From Ectocarpus siliculosus (Eukaryota; Sar; Phaeophyceae; Ectocarpales; Ectocarpaceae), in assembly GCA_000310025.1 (NCBI GenBank), contig FN648938.1, positions 489,406 through 553,405 on the forward strand: 64,000 bases of DNA, in the 5' to 3' direction. A program made the translations under genes and the position numbers. Of the stretch, positions 48,601 through 62,363 are shown piece by piece. The notes below the pieces were generated by a model. The model had not been told where the DNA came from. It did no database searches and worked only from the letters and a program-made list of their open reading frames with translations. How positions within the stretch are numbered: position 1 is the first letter of the stretch; each line of letters starts with the position of its first letter.

Positions 48601-51600
48601 AGAAATTGCAAATATGTTGTGTGTGAGCGGATGGGCTTCCCCAGGTAAAGCTCCTCGCACACCGGTCACCACAGCCCATGGCGAGGCAAGGAATCGTTCG
48701 GTGGTTGTCCTTAGTCTCAACAACGCATCCAGAATGGAGAGTGAATGTTGCAACCGGTATGTGCATCGCACAAGCTTGAATCATCATGTGCATACATTAC
48801 GTAGGTTGAGCGTGTTGGATGCGTATCTTCGCATGAGTGGGGCGTGCACATGAGTCTAAACATGAGGTGGTCGAGTGTCGAAAAGGGAAGGAGAGCCCGA
48901 CAATCTCAGGTTTATTCACCCCACCGCAATCGCCAGATTCGATGGACACTTGCGAACCACGTCCTATCTACACAGAGTTGAAACACGCCAGGCAAATGTG
49001 GATGGGATGGAGGAACGAAAACACAGGCATGTCGCGAACAGCACGATGTCAACAGGTACGAGAAAGAACAACAACCAACACATGGTGAAGATATTTTGTG
49101 TAGGGTGTGCAAGCAAGAACCCGGGTCAAACAGTAATTGTGACAAGTTGCCCTACTGTATTGTACACTCTTCAACGTAGCAGCACCCCCGGTTTTGCTCT
49201 TTTCGTATTGTGACAGGTTTTGGAGCCAAAGGCGGGTGTTGACTCTTCTCCTGTGTCGAGAAATATAGCAACAAGCAGCGTGCACAATCGTCATGTCGAT
49301 TCAACGCCGTTGAAATGGTACCCTGGGAACGTTTCCACCGGAAGACACCTGTGCAAGAGGTTTCGCTGTAACTTGTATGTGGTGACGAGTAACATGGGCA
49401 AGGAGCGTGGAAGCTTTGCTGGCTCTAATTTTCTCATGGTACTCTTGCGTTGGGAGTGTTTCGAGTTGTGGCCATAGGGACGATCATTGTCTTGTTTATG
49501 AGCATGCATGCGTAAATCACCGCCAACATCGAGCACGTTTCGAATGGGTACAGTATTTGAACATCTCGATCACCCCATGGATCAGTCGAAAGAGGTTGCC
49601 TTGCGCTGGCCAAGTGTTCTACATGGACAAAATGACGGGTGCTTTCGTCGACCGCCGCCAAGCTATGTTGCTTTTCATTGCAGCTTGGGGCGAACTGACG
49701 GCAGAAACAGGAAATTAGCGGTGCCGCCATGATGCACAGAATCATGGCGACACACTTTTCTTGAGATATGCGCCATATTCGTTCGAAGCATCCGTTTGGG
49801 TTCTGAAGGCGTGTTTTCCGACAAATGAGAGTGCCAAGCGAACCTCATGCTTGCAACGGACATGGACCAATAATGCGCACTCTACAACAGTTGTCACTCA
49901 CGTAAAACTCGTTGTCTTCTGCATCCGTAGTTAACCACGCGACTTCCTTGCCGGAATAAATGTCGTTGTCGTAGACATTGTTGTCCCTAGGGTTGCCATC
50001 GGGGTTGCCGTCGGCTTGGGGCTCGTCGTTTCCGCGATCTGGACCAGAATCATACATGCACGTTACACAACATATTTCACTTCAAAGATAACATCGCGGA
50101 CCATGCTTTCGCCGTGCGTTTTTGGCGTGAAACATTCCAACATGTTTCTCCCGTGTAGACTGAAGGAGAAACTTCGAAACGAAAAAGGCAGGCGAAGTTT
50201 CGGGTGAACGTGTTCTTCACCAAACGTCTCTTTTTGTTACGCAAGTTGTGCTATCAGGAAAAAAACTGGTGTTGGTTCTCGCAGTGCGCACGTCTACGGT
50301 AGCTAGAGTCGGAATGACAGACGGGAATATATTGCATTGATTCCCGGAAAAAAAGCGAAAAACCGGATTGTGTCCGTTAACGTGCGCGTTATTTCTGCCC
50401 TTCTCCGTGTATCTTATGCGCTGGTCCACTGCAGTACGGATGTTTGAATTTGGACTTCAGAACTTAACACGTACATCTCGCCAAGAATGCACTCTAAGGT
50501 TGAGCCGAAAATGCCATTGCCGCAAAATTGGTACTAGATCGTTTGAACAATTTGAACAGATGTGTATCCGAGACTCATATACACGAAGAACTCACAAAAG
50601 TAGATGGCGTAGTCATCGTCGTCTCCGGACCCAACCGCGATCGTGTTGCTGTAGACGTTGTTCCTGTTCGCGCCATTGCTCCAACGCACACCACCTGTTT
50701 CAATGGATTTTCGCCATATACAACCGATGAGTCGACGAGAGCCACACGTGTCAACAACAGCAAATGGTGCGTTTTCATACACTTACAATGTAGGTGTCTC
50801 TGGTTGCGAGCCGTCTTCCAGCTCTCGCGCTCTGACCCCACCCCGCCTTGACGGATACATCATAATCGGCTGTGCTCTTGCCACCCAGCTGTTACGTGAA
50901 CATTGCATGTAGGGGGTCTGGACCGCAACCCTCCCCCACATTGTGAAGTACAAGTTCAGGAAACACCCGCTGTCTGCGCGCCACTTCGTACCCTCCGTCA
51001 GATGCCAAGAAAATTGATCCTTGCCTGCACCAAACTGTTTAAGCTGGCAACGACTAAGTCTGCTGTGGGATGCGCAGGGATCCGATCCATTCGGAGTTTC
51101 ATTTCGAGGGCAAGACCAAATGTTGCGGGTCACCACTTGGTCATCTTTTGATAGACATTTCCACACGGTTCTTTCGTTATCTACATGCTATTTGCGTGAA
51201 ATTACTATCTGCGAGTCAACCGCACAGCGGAGTCTGTCGTCGATGACCATCGAGTGCCAGAGGCGCATTTTCTTGATGACCACAAAGATTCGCTTGCGAG
51301 TTTTTGCTCGTGTTGTAATGTTGTCATTTTACATTTTGCTTCACTCAACAAAACGGAGCGTGTCTCCGCGGCATGTTATAACCAACCCTGCTATTATATC
51401 AGAAACCGATTCGGCCGGTGCCGCGACTCCTACGTATAATCGGTGGCGGTATCTACCAACCTTCGCAGAGAATAGTACAATACTGAACAGGTAACCTTAG
51501 GAACGTCGCCCCCTTGTCAGATTTCTCCTGGATATGCAAATAAGCGCCAAGCGTGGCCCAACATGCGACAGTGTTTTCTCTACCAATATTGACTATGCAG

Positions 51601-54600
51601 AGCCGTTTCATTCCTCATGTTGCCCTTGTTGACCTTTTGGTGATGGTTGGTAGGATGTATCGACGTTCTTGATTTCCCTTCAATACATTTTTGGCGTTTG
51701 TATTCGCATTCGCTTCAACGCAGGACCCTTTTTCGAGTGAACACTGGATGTGTCCATATCCTTCATACATATATAATGTCTCCAACCCACAACCAGCTGA
51801 GAGAAACACCATCGACAAACTCACGGGGATTGTCTTCAAAAACGTTGTCGTAGACGTCGCAGTCGGAGCTCTCGTACAAGGCGAGACCTGCATCGCCGGA
51901 GTCTCTGACGGTGTTACCGGTTACCGTCGCGCGATCGCATGACCGGTGGAGCATGATGCCGTTCTCGGCGTTGTCCCAGACCTACCCAGGCAGTTCAATG
52001 GAGTGAGCCGGGAGGGGAGTACGCGAAGTGGCGCGGAGGTAAGATGGTATTGGATGCGGTGGGGCTGGCTCAAGGGTGGTCGAGAAGGACGTCGTGGGAC
52101 ATCGAAGACTACGCCAGCCCTGGACTTCGGGGGCATCGGGGCCCCAGCGTTCCGTGCAGCGTGTGCTTGCATCGCGTAGTAAATTGGATGATATGGAATT
52201 GTTGCACCGACTTCTGCCTGACGAACGAACATCGATGGTGGGATAGGAGCTTCGACCGAACTCTCATAATAGTTTCAAGACGCAGCAAGCTCACACCGCA
52301 GTCATCAGGAAGCAATCGAGGGAGCTTCCCACGTAGACGAGAAAACACACGGCGAGGGCACAACCCGAAGGTATGCAAACTCTCGAAAGGTGTGGGTGGT
52401 GTCGGGAGGGCGGCTTATGCGCCGATACTCTGTGGACGACCAGCCACGCTTGACAAATTGTTGTTAGGCAACTGGTTTCGGGTGTATGAGCCTGATCAAC
52501 GTTACGCGTCTTCGAATAACACGAATTGGAAATCGCGCACGGTAGGCATCCGTTTGTGTGGGATCTTGTGCTTCTAAAGCCTATGATACAGAACATTTGA
52601 GACCAACCAATCGAGGCACTAGAAGAAAACACCCTACAGCAGTGTTTCTAGACAAGACACCGCGAGTTGGCGATACTTTCAATAGTTCTAACGTTCAACG
52701 AGAGCGGCTGCAGGTTTCCATGCACAGGTAAGGAGAAAATCACCCCAACAAAACAGGTCTCGATGTAGCTCGATGCAGGCGATGTCAGTAGACTCGGGGC
52801 ATCCTGTGGGATTCATTCCTGACGCCACTGACCTCATTGTCGGCAATAGTGATGTCGGTGCATCTCTTCGAAGCAACTAATTTGTTTTTGCGCGTGGTCG
52901 TGATGGCGGCGTCGGTGTTTGTGAATGATAATGGCGGCACCGACAAAAGGATCAACGGGACGCGGTGCAAAGGGTGCGCGGGGAGAGTCAATAGAACTGA
53001 GGTACTCGTGTCATGGGCAGGCATTATGGGTTGCACGTCGTCATTGTTTCGGTGCCGATGGCATAAAACAGATTTTGGCTGTCTACCGTCCCGGAGAAAC
53101 TGAAGGCCCCACAAAATCCATATTTCCGACGACATCGGCTATGCTACACACAACCAAGCGCATTATGTTTACTTTGCAGATGTGCTTAGCGGAAGGCGAC
53201 CACCGGGGGTAAGTACTGCGCGTTCTCATTTCGTACGACTCACTGATTCCGTGGTACCCGTTGCCCCAGACCTGGTGGATGCCCGATATATAATGTGTAT
53301 GTCGCGAGCGGGTACGGGGGGCGGAAGGAGACACACCCAATATGAACGATCGAGGAACAGGGAGGAGGAACATCAAGGAGTGACACAAGAGAGAGAGAGC
53401 CAGAGGCAGACATTAGCATAGTAAAGAGTGGTAAAGAGTTTGATAAACATTCCATGAACATTCGATACTGTGAGTGGGCACCGGAGCAGGTCAAGACGCG
53501 CGCAACATAAGCCGGGGCAAATCATGTACACATTTTGTTGACGACGTGCACGCAGCAACCCTTGACATTTTCCAACAAGGTTCCTTTGCCTACAGTGCAT
53601 GTCCCAGCAATTTAGGTTAACCGATTCCGCTGCCCGCTGCCCGCACCTTGTTGCCCCTAATTTCGAGGTGGTCGGAATCGTCGTGCGGGTCGAAGCCTGA
53701 TGCAGAGAACCGGCGTGCGAAGGTGGGCAAAGTGGAGGTGGAGCTGTAAGTGGAGGGTACAACAGGAAATATTTGTATGTATTGAGGAGAGGTAGAAAAA
53801 ACTGAAACATACGGAGCACCGTTGACCTCCACTTGTCACCCATCACACCTAACGAGCACAATTTTATTGCTGGCGCATTTCATGAATACAACTTGGGCTG
53901 CAGTAGTTGTTCTGCAGACGACCTCAAATCACCACCAGACGACGAGCCGTTGCTCGCTGAAGAACCGAATCACACCGTAGAACCGAATCAAACCGTAAAT
54001 CTGTTGGTTTCGACTCATGGTACGCTGGATTTTGTTCATCCTTAAATATCGGCCCAAGATGTCTTCGCAGGAAGCCTTCTCCAGCCGATCGAAAAAGAAT
54101 GGAAGAAAGCAACCGCATACAGAGTTTGTTGCAGTGCTTACCCTTTGTTGTGGAATAAATATGTGAAAACCAAGAAAAATGGTGTGGGCTGATTTGAGTG
54201 GTTACAGTGCTAAATATATAAAAATAACTACATTTTGCAAGCGTACCCATCCGCCACGAGCAAGACTAAGAGTATGGACAGAGCGATTGGGTACGCTTGA
54301 GCAAGATGTTCGTCAACTGGCGCTTACCGTAGCCGACGTTGTCGTAGACGTCGTTGTCGATCCACTTGCCGCCCTGGTGCCCGTAGGAGTAGTGCCCGAA
54401 CCACTGCAAACGCAATTATATTCGTCGAAATCAGCGAATACGTGCCAAGGAATCAACCGAACATGAAAAATCAATGGTACCGTGGTCGTCGACTCTCAGT
54501 TGTTGTCAACCAACACCTTTGGTCTTGTTGGTAGGTTTGTGGCGATCTATAGGCTTCATAACCTTCGCCACCCAAATCCTGCAGAATGTTCCAGGGTCCA

Positions 54601-57600
54601 CGAGTCCTTTCGTCACCCATACTCTAGCCGAGAACACTTCAAAGTGTCTCGAACCCACGACCACAATGTAACTATTATGGAAACCGAATCAAGACTAGAC
54701 TACTGCGCTTTCTTTCCTGAGACCCTGGATACTCCCGGCCAGAGTATGGGTGACGGAAGGACTCGTGTACCCTGGAACATTCTGCAGAATGTGGGTGACA
54801 AGTGATATGAAGCGAAATAAAGATTGGACGGATAGTAGCGCTGGCAAAGGGAATCACCCTTTACGGAAGTGAAAGTACGGGGGCTCATGTCCCGTTGTTG
54901 TGGTCGAGACTTCACGCATCTACAACCGTAGTTTGCTTGCTGATATCTCTATCGTCTCGATGCCGTCAGTATCCTGAGTTACCACTGTTTCATGGCAATC
55001 AAACGAACATCAGGTCGCCGCTTGACGGAGGACAAACAAAATGAAACGTTTGACCACTTTCTATTCCTTCAATGCAAGGGCACAATGAACAGGGGGGCTG
55101 AGACCGGAGGAATCCCTAACTCTCTACAAATCGCAAGGTAGGATCAAAACATCGCCATTGAAATCGAGGGAGTACTGCCCCACATGGTACTTACACCAGA
55201 CACACAGGTAAAGTAGATGTGAACAATAAAGGGGCATTTCTCTGTATTCTTACGTTGTTGTGGATCTTGGACCTGTAGATGTCTCCGTAGACCGCGTAGG
55301 CTCCGTACACAGGGAAATCCTATTGAATGTTGCAGTGTCAATAGCAAAGGCAACGAAAATCGTAGTATTTTTTCAGATAACCTTAGCGTTTCCCTAAGAG
55401 CAGCTGGCTAAGTCCACTCCGCACACTTCTCTCAATCATGACCGACCTCTCTCTCGCAACACTCCAGTCACTGGCTACCCTAAAAGCAGTGAAAACTCAG
55501 GAAAACGCCTTACAAGTATCTAGCACGCGGGAAAGAAGCCCTCCGGTGATGAATAGTTTTGACTATTAGATAGGCTCGAGAGCGAAGCGAAGTTCGGAAA
55601 AAAAAACCAAGCGCGAACTATGTAGACTACTGTGTACAGTAGCAAACAGCTTTATCTGTTGGGGATGCATTGGTGACTTGCTTGTTGCAGCGAAGGCAGG
55701 GCGAACCAATGCCTGATTCGCAAGAAGCGCAGCACCGATCCCAAACGAAGCAAAGACAAATTGACCTGATCATCGTCGAAGATGTCGACATTTTCGAGGG
55801 TCTTGCACAACCCGCGAGCCTTGTAGGAGACACCGTACGACTCGCTCTCAGAGTACCCGAGATCTGTGGTCAAGATGCATACGGAAATGCATAGGACAGC
55901 AAGCAAGAGGGGGGGGGGGGGGCGTGGTTCGCGACACAGCTTGTCTACCGCACCATTTCACACCGATGAAGGTAACTTGTTGGACAAATGGTACAAGCTT
56001 CTTTTGGATATCGACTTTCATGGAGAAAGCCACGTCATGTTTCCATGGAAGTCCATGAAAGGTTCACACGCTTCCTTCATGAAAGAAAGCACGGCTTTCA
56101 TGGAAGCCGCTCATTTCCGTGGAAGCCGCGAGCTGCGTGTCGGATTCCGGCGCCAGCTTCCTTAAGCTCCCATGGAAATTGCCCCTATCAACTGCAAAGA
56201 AGTTGCATTCGTCGTGTTAACAGCAGGTGGTTGCTTCCGTGGAAGTCTCGTCATTAACTTCCACGGAAAAGTTCAAACGCCTCCCCGAAACTGTAAGAAA
56301 GTATCTTCATGGGAGCAGAGCAAATTTTCTGTGACAGCAACTTCCACGGAAGCGTTTGTCAGGGCTGGACGGGGCAACCAAGCCATACATCTTGCGTGAC
56401 GAGATTCAGGTATCCTTCCATTGTCTCTCAGGCATTCGCTTTCGCTCACTTCCAGGCAACACTGAGGAAGGGGGAACGCTTGCACATGGCTTGCTGGTGC
56501 TGCTGCGTTTTAACAGGTCCTAACCATCGTACCGCTTTTGTACCTGCCTAATGACGGAATAACAAGAACCTGGGCAGATGGTCGGGATATTCCTAAAACA
56601 TATACCCGCCCAAATGGCATCTTAGTCCAAGGCTCCAAATACCATAACATTCGTCAACAACTAATGTAGGAAATCGGCCGTAGGGCCCCCTGTCACAAAA
56701 TATTTGGGAAACACCCGAAACACGTATGAAGTACTTGGAAAGGCACGTGAGGAGCGACCTTGAAGTACTTGGTCGACACGTTCATGCCTCGGCACATATC
56801 TGTGGGAGCGATGATGACCACACTCGTCTGAAGCGGCGTCGCCCCCCAAAAAGTACAACATACTTACTTGCAGAGTCCGGTTCGCGATTGTTCCCCCGCC
56901 CATGCACTCACTGAATTTAAGAAAATACCTCCGACTAATACTGCCGTGGTATGTGTGTATGTAGCAATCTAAGAGCGGCCCGCAGAGTCTCTATACTTCC
57001 CTTTCGATGTGTGGCAAGAATCCACTTTTCACAAGTCGAGCCGTCACTGCTTGGGAGACCCAATATCAAACTCAGAGTGGGCACGATTCGTAACATCTCG
57101 CAGGTTGTTCGCACTTTGATGGAATCTGTATGCTAACTCTTATACTGTAGAATGCTCACATGCCAGCTCCGAGTCGTAGATGTCCATCCTGGCGACCCCC
57201 ATCTGTTCTTTAGCTTGACCGGTGCTATATCCATCTTCGCCGGCTTGGGTGTCGGACGGGCACAAGTCCTCATCGCGACCAGTAATGAACTCGGTAATCG
57301 CGCTCAAATACCTGTCCACAAGATGGGTAAACGCCAGCAACTCTCCAATAAATAACCCTAAACGCCCTGCCTACTCGGGGCCCACACGTACGCTTAATTC
57401 AGTTTTTTGGAGTACCAGTAGCTAAACGCGGTGACGAGATGAAACGCAACGAGATTGTTCGCAGGCCGACGGTATATGGGCCAAACAATCTTTTTGGCGA
57501 CACTCATTCAAGAGACGACAAAGCCCGTACCAAAGAGTCTTCGGGTATGGAGCCGACCGAAGGTATCACGGCGTTTGGTACTTCCTTGCAACTTACGGCC

Positions 57601-60600
57601 GGCCGTTGCCCGTGTCCGTGTCGTAAGTACCCGTGGTTATGTCCCACGAGAAGATCTTCGTGTCACGGACAACCAGGTTCCCTCCATGGGCGCGAATATT
57701 CAGGCTGTCCGTGCCCGTAATATCGTCGTTGCCCGCCTGCGGTTGATGTGCGTTATTAATTGTAGTGATAGAGGTGACAGCGACGGTCATGATGTGGTGG
57801 CCTGGTCTCGTACGTTGTTCTTTATCGCTTTGATTGTGTTAATAGCGTTTGGATACCGCTATTTCCTCGTTGGAGGAGCTCCGGTGCGTAGCAGTTTCAA
57901 CGGTGTTCACTCGCAGGTTCTACTGTAGACTGTCTCACCATAAGAAGAGTCTCGCACGCGAGGGCTCCCGTGCCGTCGATCTCGAGAGTGGCGGCGTTCC
58001 TGATGTGGATGTGGCTGTCGAGATAGTATACACCAGTGTAAGTGTCTGAAATGACGTTGTTCTCCTGAACTCGCAACGACGGGCAGACGCACGAACAAAC
58101 CATATGTACGGCCGAATCAGCATGAATGGAAGCTTGCCAAGTTAGGGCGTGCGTCTCCGGTTGGTTGTTTTTGGCCCAGAGCCCAGCCGGGTGGTGGGTA
58201 GTTTGTGCTTAAGTACATGTAGTACACTATACATGGGGCTACGGGCGCATCTACAGCAGCAGTATCACCGCGGCGACGAAAAACAAGCACAGAAAAAGGA
58301 ATCGTTAATTAAATTTGGCTCTTCTGCAAGTACCAAGCAAGGTGTATCAGGGTTGCCAAGGGCGCACAAAAAAAGGTTTTCCCAACACCCGCCAGGAGGG
58401 GTGTGAAAAAAGTTTCTTCTTTTCACAACTTTTCATGAAATTTTTTCGTACAGGCTTTCTTGTCTTTCTCCCTCTATCCATTCCGTGTGCTTGCGTGTGG
58501 TGATATTTACGGCACGACGTGCACGCAGGACCTGGCTACAGGAAGGTGTAGATTGTTCCCACCTGACCCGAACTATATCTCTGACTGGACGTCTATTTCG
58601 TAGGTCGCGGGTTCGAGCCCCGAAAAAAAGCTTCCATCTTTTTTTCCATTTGAGCAAAATATTATATTCCATACCATGGTATATATTTTTTTTCGCTAAT
58701 TTTCTTGGCCCAAAGGTCATCTCAGTTTTCAGTTGTCCCATTTTCGCATGTTGAGTAGAAAAAAACTGTACAATGTGAAAAAAACGTTGTTGAAATAAAA
58801 GGCCAGAGTGCCAGCAGAAATATCACAAAAATAATACGACCAAAATATGTAAGTCTTGCCCCATACGAGCACTTTGAAGCAATGGTCAACTTTCCATCGT
58901 TTGTTAGGGAAAAATCCGGATCATCCCCCCGTTATCCCCCGGGTATCTATCCCCTTTTTTATAGGGTTGCATATCACATTCATTCATCATCTGTGTGTTG
59001 CAGGAGTATTGCTGTGAACGCATTCCGGTCTATAATCAATCATGTCTGACACATAAAACTCCAATTATCCCGAATATTCCGTTCACCCTCAAATAAATAT
59101 CGCATAGAATTTGGCTCAGATTGAGTGGTTCTTCATGCAAAAAGCCGTGACGGGCTGGGGACACTTCAAGTTTGGATTTCAAATTTTGGAGTACTGTACA
59201 GCAGTAAGTAGTGCTTAAGGACAACCCCCCTCACCTACAAGTAACTCAGAACTTCTCAAAGCCCCTGCGACAAGTCCACGAAATTTGACCTTGGGCGAAT
59301 ATGGCGAAATAACACAAAACAAATAAATGACAAACCAGAACCAAAATGACACATACCCACACATCACATGCGTTGAAACGCCATCATTCCAAGCTTACTC
59401 AAGCGGGCAACATACCGAAGAGGGGCTGTCCATGAGCCTACGGCGGTGGCATCACCTTCGCCACGTGCAACACCCCATGCCATCCACAATTACTTACTTA
59501 ATTACAATTTGCCTTGCATTGTACTTATTTTCACTCCCCGAAGCCCCCCCACCTCCTCCCTCAACAAGACTACACCGCAGTTTCTACGAGCGCTCTCGCG
59601 TCGAGCGCCTTCGCCCTCCATCTCCCTCCTGCGGAGTGTGCTCATCGTGACAACTCTCCCTAAGCTCTCTCTCTCTCTCTCTCTCTCCTCAACTGCTGGT
59701 TACTACATGCGGGAGGCTGGTTCAGAGGCAGTAGACATTTGGCTCTCCAGGAATCGTACGCCTGTTCTATTCTATCTTCCTATAAATAATCTCACTCTCA
59801 ATTTCATGCTTCGCTCTCAATTTCGCGAATATGTTGTTAAACAATATTTAGGGTTATCGCACGGCCTTTGCTTTTTTTTAGCTGCTTTTTTCTTCAGTCT
59901 GGCTTTGTCAGCTGGAGACCTGCATAATGCGTGTGTGTGTGTGTGTGTGTGTTTTTATGTGATCTCGAACATATTTGTGCCACACTCAGCTCGCTCCAGA
60001 GCTCACGCATCTTGTCGCGTCTACACCCAAGACTCAGTATTGCCAGAGAGATTCCTTCTACACCAGAACCAGTGTCCTGATGATCTGGGATAACACGTGT
60101 GTCATACTGGTTGGTGCCGTCACATGTCCATGCCTACTGCTGCTGTGTATTCGTCCCACACCGCTGTGGCTTTTTTTCTAGCGTTTGATGGCTGGCGGAC
60201 CGCATGTAGCTCACAACCATGCTCACATCATGCACACACATGCACACTCGTGCGACACAAATATGTCCGAACCATGTAGCTTCACTTCCCGTTGCTCTGC
60301 ACCCTCTCTCCTGACACCACGAAAGTTCTTGATCGCTCTGCCCACCCCTGACACCGCAATGGCATAGCTCTGCTACGGACGGTACCGCGGCTGGCTGCGA
60401 GCTGCGGTACGCTGGAGGGCTACTACGTGGATTGTACGACCCCCTTGCATGAAATGTGCCCCCGTTACATGAAGGATTTAGTAACAACTTGTTTATACAG
60501 GAAATAATGTGGCGTTTGCATTGGGGGATGCAAGCAAATCAATGCAGTCCACCGAGAGGCCTTGCCCAACGGCGCATCCAACATCAACTGCCCTCGGGAG

Positions 60601-62363
60601 TTTCTCGTGTTGTTTGTCTACATGATGATTTTCCAAAATATTTCCAAAATATTAGTGCAGCAAAACGTCCCTCTCGTGGCCAGTTCGCACATTCACTACT
60701 ACTGTGTACGTACGCACGTACATGATCACTGAGTTTTTGTCGTTTTCGTGAACTCGCTATATTCCCATAAAAAACATAATTTCCGAAATCAACGAAAAAC
60801 AAACCCGTTTTTTTTTCCAGTCTTCGAACCTTGTCGGTCCCAAAGTTACTTGGCGCTAAAGCAGCATGATGTAGAAGAGTGGGGTGTCAATGTTGATGTT
60901 GTGCCAAATTAAGCATCTTGTTGCATGCTTGGTATATATTGACTGATAATTAGCAGCATTGAGGGATAAATACAGCGCTGTCCCGCCCAACTCACATTCG
61001 TTTTCGTTCCTTCAAGAGTTGATTCATTGCAAAAGAACTTGAAGAATATGTTGCGCCTGACTATATCTATGTAGTCTATGTATCGTCAAAGGGAGTTTTC
61101 TTTCTCGCCCTTCCTGTCGGGTTCGAGCAATTGTCATCACTGCTGCTATTGATCGTTTTGTCAAAAGACAAAATAGTCTACAGCAGTAGTTGCACATCGC
61201 GTTCCCAACTTGAAAATTGGCAAAACCCAGAAGGAAAACAAAGCATGACTTCCGCACACACAGCATTACTAATAATACGGACGGACGGACGGACGTGTAT
61301 CCATCAGGCGATCTCGGAGGAGTCACCGCCCTTACGTTTTACGCTATAAAATTGTCCCGTGAAGCAGTACATTTTTCATCGTGGCCTTCATGTCGAGACT
61401 AGAAGTAAATGAGATACAGCAGTGGTACATTATTACGATAATACGGCTTTTCAACAACTGTTAGTCGGTGCTATTTTTATATGTACGTACCTGGTCAAAG
61501 TAGTACAGAGGGCCCTTTGCCCCAAGGTTGTCAGAGCGATCTTCATAGATGTCAGCCATCGTTGCGCAGCCGCCGTTGATGTACAGGCGGTTAGAGGATT
61601 CCGCCCACGAGATCTCCGGAGCGCTTCGCAAGTAGTGACCAGGGGGGGAGGTGTAGGACGGTCAGACAAAAGTGAACGAGAAGAGGAGCGTCACGATCGT
61701 TGAGAATATACTACTTCTACAGTAGAGACGGACGAACAAGAACGCCACACGCACGCACGCGTAGACACTCGCGACTTACAGCAGATCAACTCTACGCGAT
61801 GACTAAGCCAACCAAGCGATTCGACAGTACGTGCTTGCAGCAATCGCTTTGTCCCAATGCACAACAAGTCAGGAGTCTGGTTCACGATTGTCGATCTGCT
61901 GCTGCACACGGGCACACGGGCACACGGGCAGCGCCTACACGGAACCACAGAAGAAGCATTGAGGCATGAGCACATCTATCTGTCTCCTTCTCATTCATCA
62001 TATTTCAATATTTTTAAAAGAACAGAAAAGGAGATTGTTGGAGCAAAGGCGAAGAAACGTGTTGCAATCAAATTGCCCACTGCATGTCCAGAGTGAACAA
62101 ACCTCACTGTATCCGAACAAGGTAGCAGAGTGAGTAGTCGTCGCTACCGTTCTACGACCTTGTACGCGCAAATCTTTGAAGTTGTCTCTGGGGAAATCAT
62201 GGTCTGTCCGTCTAACTCGCCAAGGCCGGGTCATACTGCTCTGAGCCACCACCACTCACCTTTCGCCGTCGCATGCAGCATCGACGGCTCCCAGGTAGCA
62301 AGTCAATGCGGCTGCCACCACCGCTAGCGGGGCGACACTCCGCTCAGCCGTTCGAAGCACCAT
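45661..62363 (-). CDS. ManC5-E: Secreted mannuronan C-5-epimerase with Cys-rich modular tail
   Basis: Minus-strand exons: 62363-62260, 61623-61491, 58064-57939, 57736-57597, 57311-57160, 55863-55766, 55319-55254, 54403-54328, 53696-53647, 53271-53244, 52876-52833, 51981-51825, 50694-50596, 50038-49902, 48537-48375, 47948-47616, 47454-47206, 46591-46343, 46181-45661. All phases agree, giving 974 aa. Residues 1-29 form a signal peptide (APLAVVAAALTCYLGAVDA). A right-handed beta-helix follows: SWDITTGTYDTDTGNGR, SELAYLGYSESESYG, YSYGHQGGKWIDNDVYDN, YGFDPHDDSDHLEI, HGIIASKRC, NGIMLHRSC, DAGLALYESS and YRGNDE. The YGxDPHD motif is the catalytic signature of alginate epimerases (AlgG, AlgE and brown-algal ManC5-E), which convert D-mannuronate to L-guluronate in alginate. 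The C-terminal 330 or so residues are four Cys-rich modules (CSDGTEGIDGNG...CCPIGCGQC...CIIG) joined by Asp/Pro or Ser/Ala/Asp/Glu linkers. Action in the cell wall or apoplast is inferred. Confidence 0.93.
45865..46164 (-). repeat. 25 exact copies of a 12-bp SADE-encoding repeat
   Basis: The last exon of the epimerase gene carries 300 bp in 12-bp steps encoding Glu-Ser-Ala-Asp 25 times on the minus strand. Aspartate codons alternate GAC and GAT, so the real unit is 24 bp. The sequence also stays open in other frames (QLIHQLIR on plus, NQLTNQLM on minus), but only the SADE frame continues the spliced gene and matches the single SADE present in the sister exons. Products would be acidic linkers between Cys-rich modules. 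Confidence 0.95.
46768..47010 (-). pseudogene. Decayed copy of the Cys-rich module exon
   Basis: This stretch lies between the live module exons at 47206-47454 and 46343-46591. It still aligns with them: NNGIEDTG, ACCSLAGGQC, then after a frameshift YGSVANGLGSEFFCS, and PCMIG near the end. The linker that encodes DSESADE is lost. In-frame stops occur (TAG after the TGC..GGG..TGT block and TGA near the end), and the terminal donor-like sequence is altered. It is therefore probably skipped and spliced out as part of a roughly 614-bp intron (46592-47205). Confidence 0.75.
47858..47948 (-). repeat. 21-bp coding repeat (VVPTDDP linker)
   Basis: About four copies of a 21-bp unit encode Val-Val-Pro-Thr-Asp-Asp-Pro at the start of the first Cys-rich module exon. 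They form the linker joining the beta-helix to the modular tail. Confidence 0.85.
54570..54797. repeat. Long imperfect inverted repeat (hairpin, MITE-like)
   Basis: The arms at 54570-54629 and 54737-54797 are about 60 bp and reverse-complementary with few mismatches: gcagaatgttccagggt...cacgagtcctt...gtcacccatactct. They are separated by about 107 bp. It lies in the epimerase intron 54404-55253. No coding capacity; a foldback MITE is plausible. Confidence 0.8.
56018..56355. repeat. Cluster of TTCC(A/G)TGGAA palindromes
   Basis: About ten copies or near-copies of the palindromic word ttccatggaa, ttccgtggaa or ttccacggaa occur in 340 bp (for example 56041, 56117, 56237, 56258, 56341). They lie in the epimerase intron 55864-57159. 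Spacing is irregular, so it is not a simple tandem array. Confidence 0.8.
58065..61490 (-). other. 3.4-kb intron of the epimerase gene
   Basis: This intron separates the exon ending GPLYYFDQ from the one starting ENNVISDTY. It is AT-richer than the exons, with a CT microsatellite (59659-59688), a TG microsatellite (59933-59952) and a tRNA-like T-arm fragment (58601-58623). No nested gene was seen. Confidence 0.8.
59659..59688 (+). repeat. CT microsatellite
   Basis: A (CT)n run of about 30 bp in the 3.4-kb epimerase intron. Confidence 0.9.

Noticed and set aside
58601-58623. A functional tRNA gene at gcgggttcgagccccg
   Set aside because: The T-arm stem is only 4 bp. No anticodon arm, D-arm or acceptor stem pairs at the correct distances.
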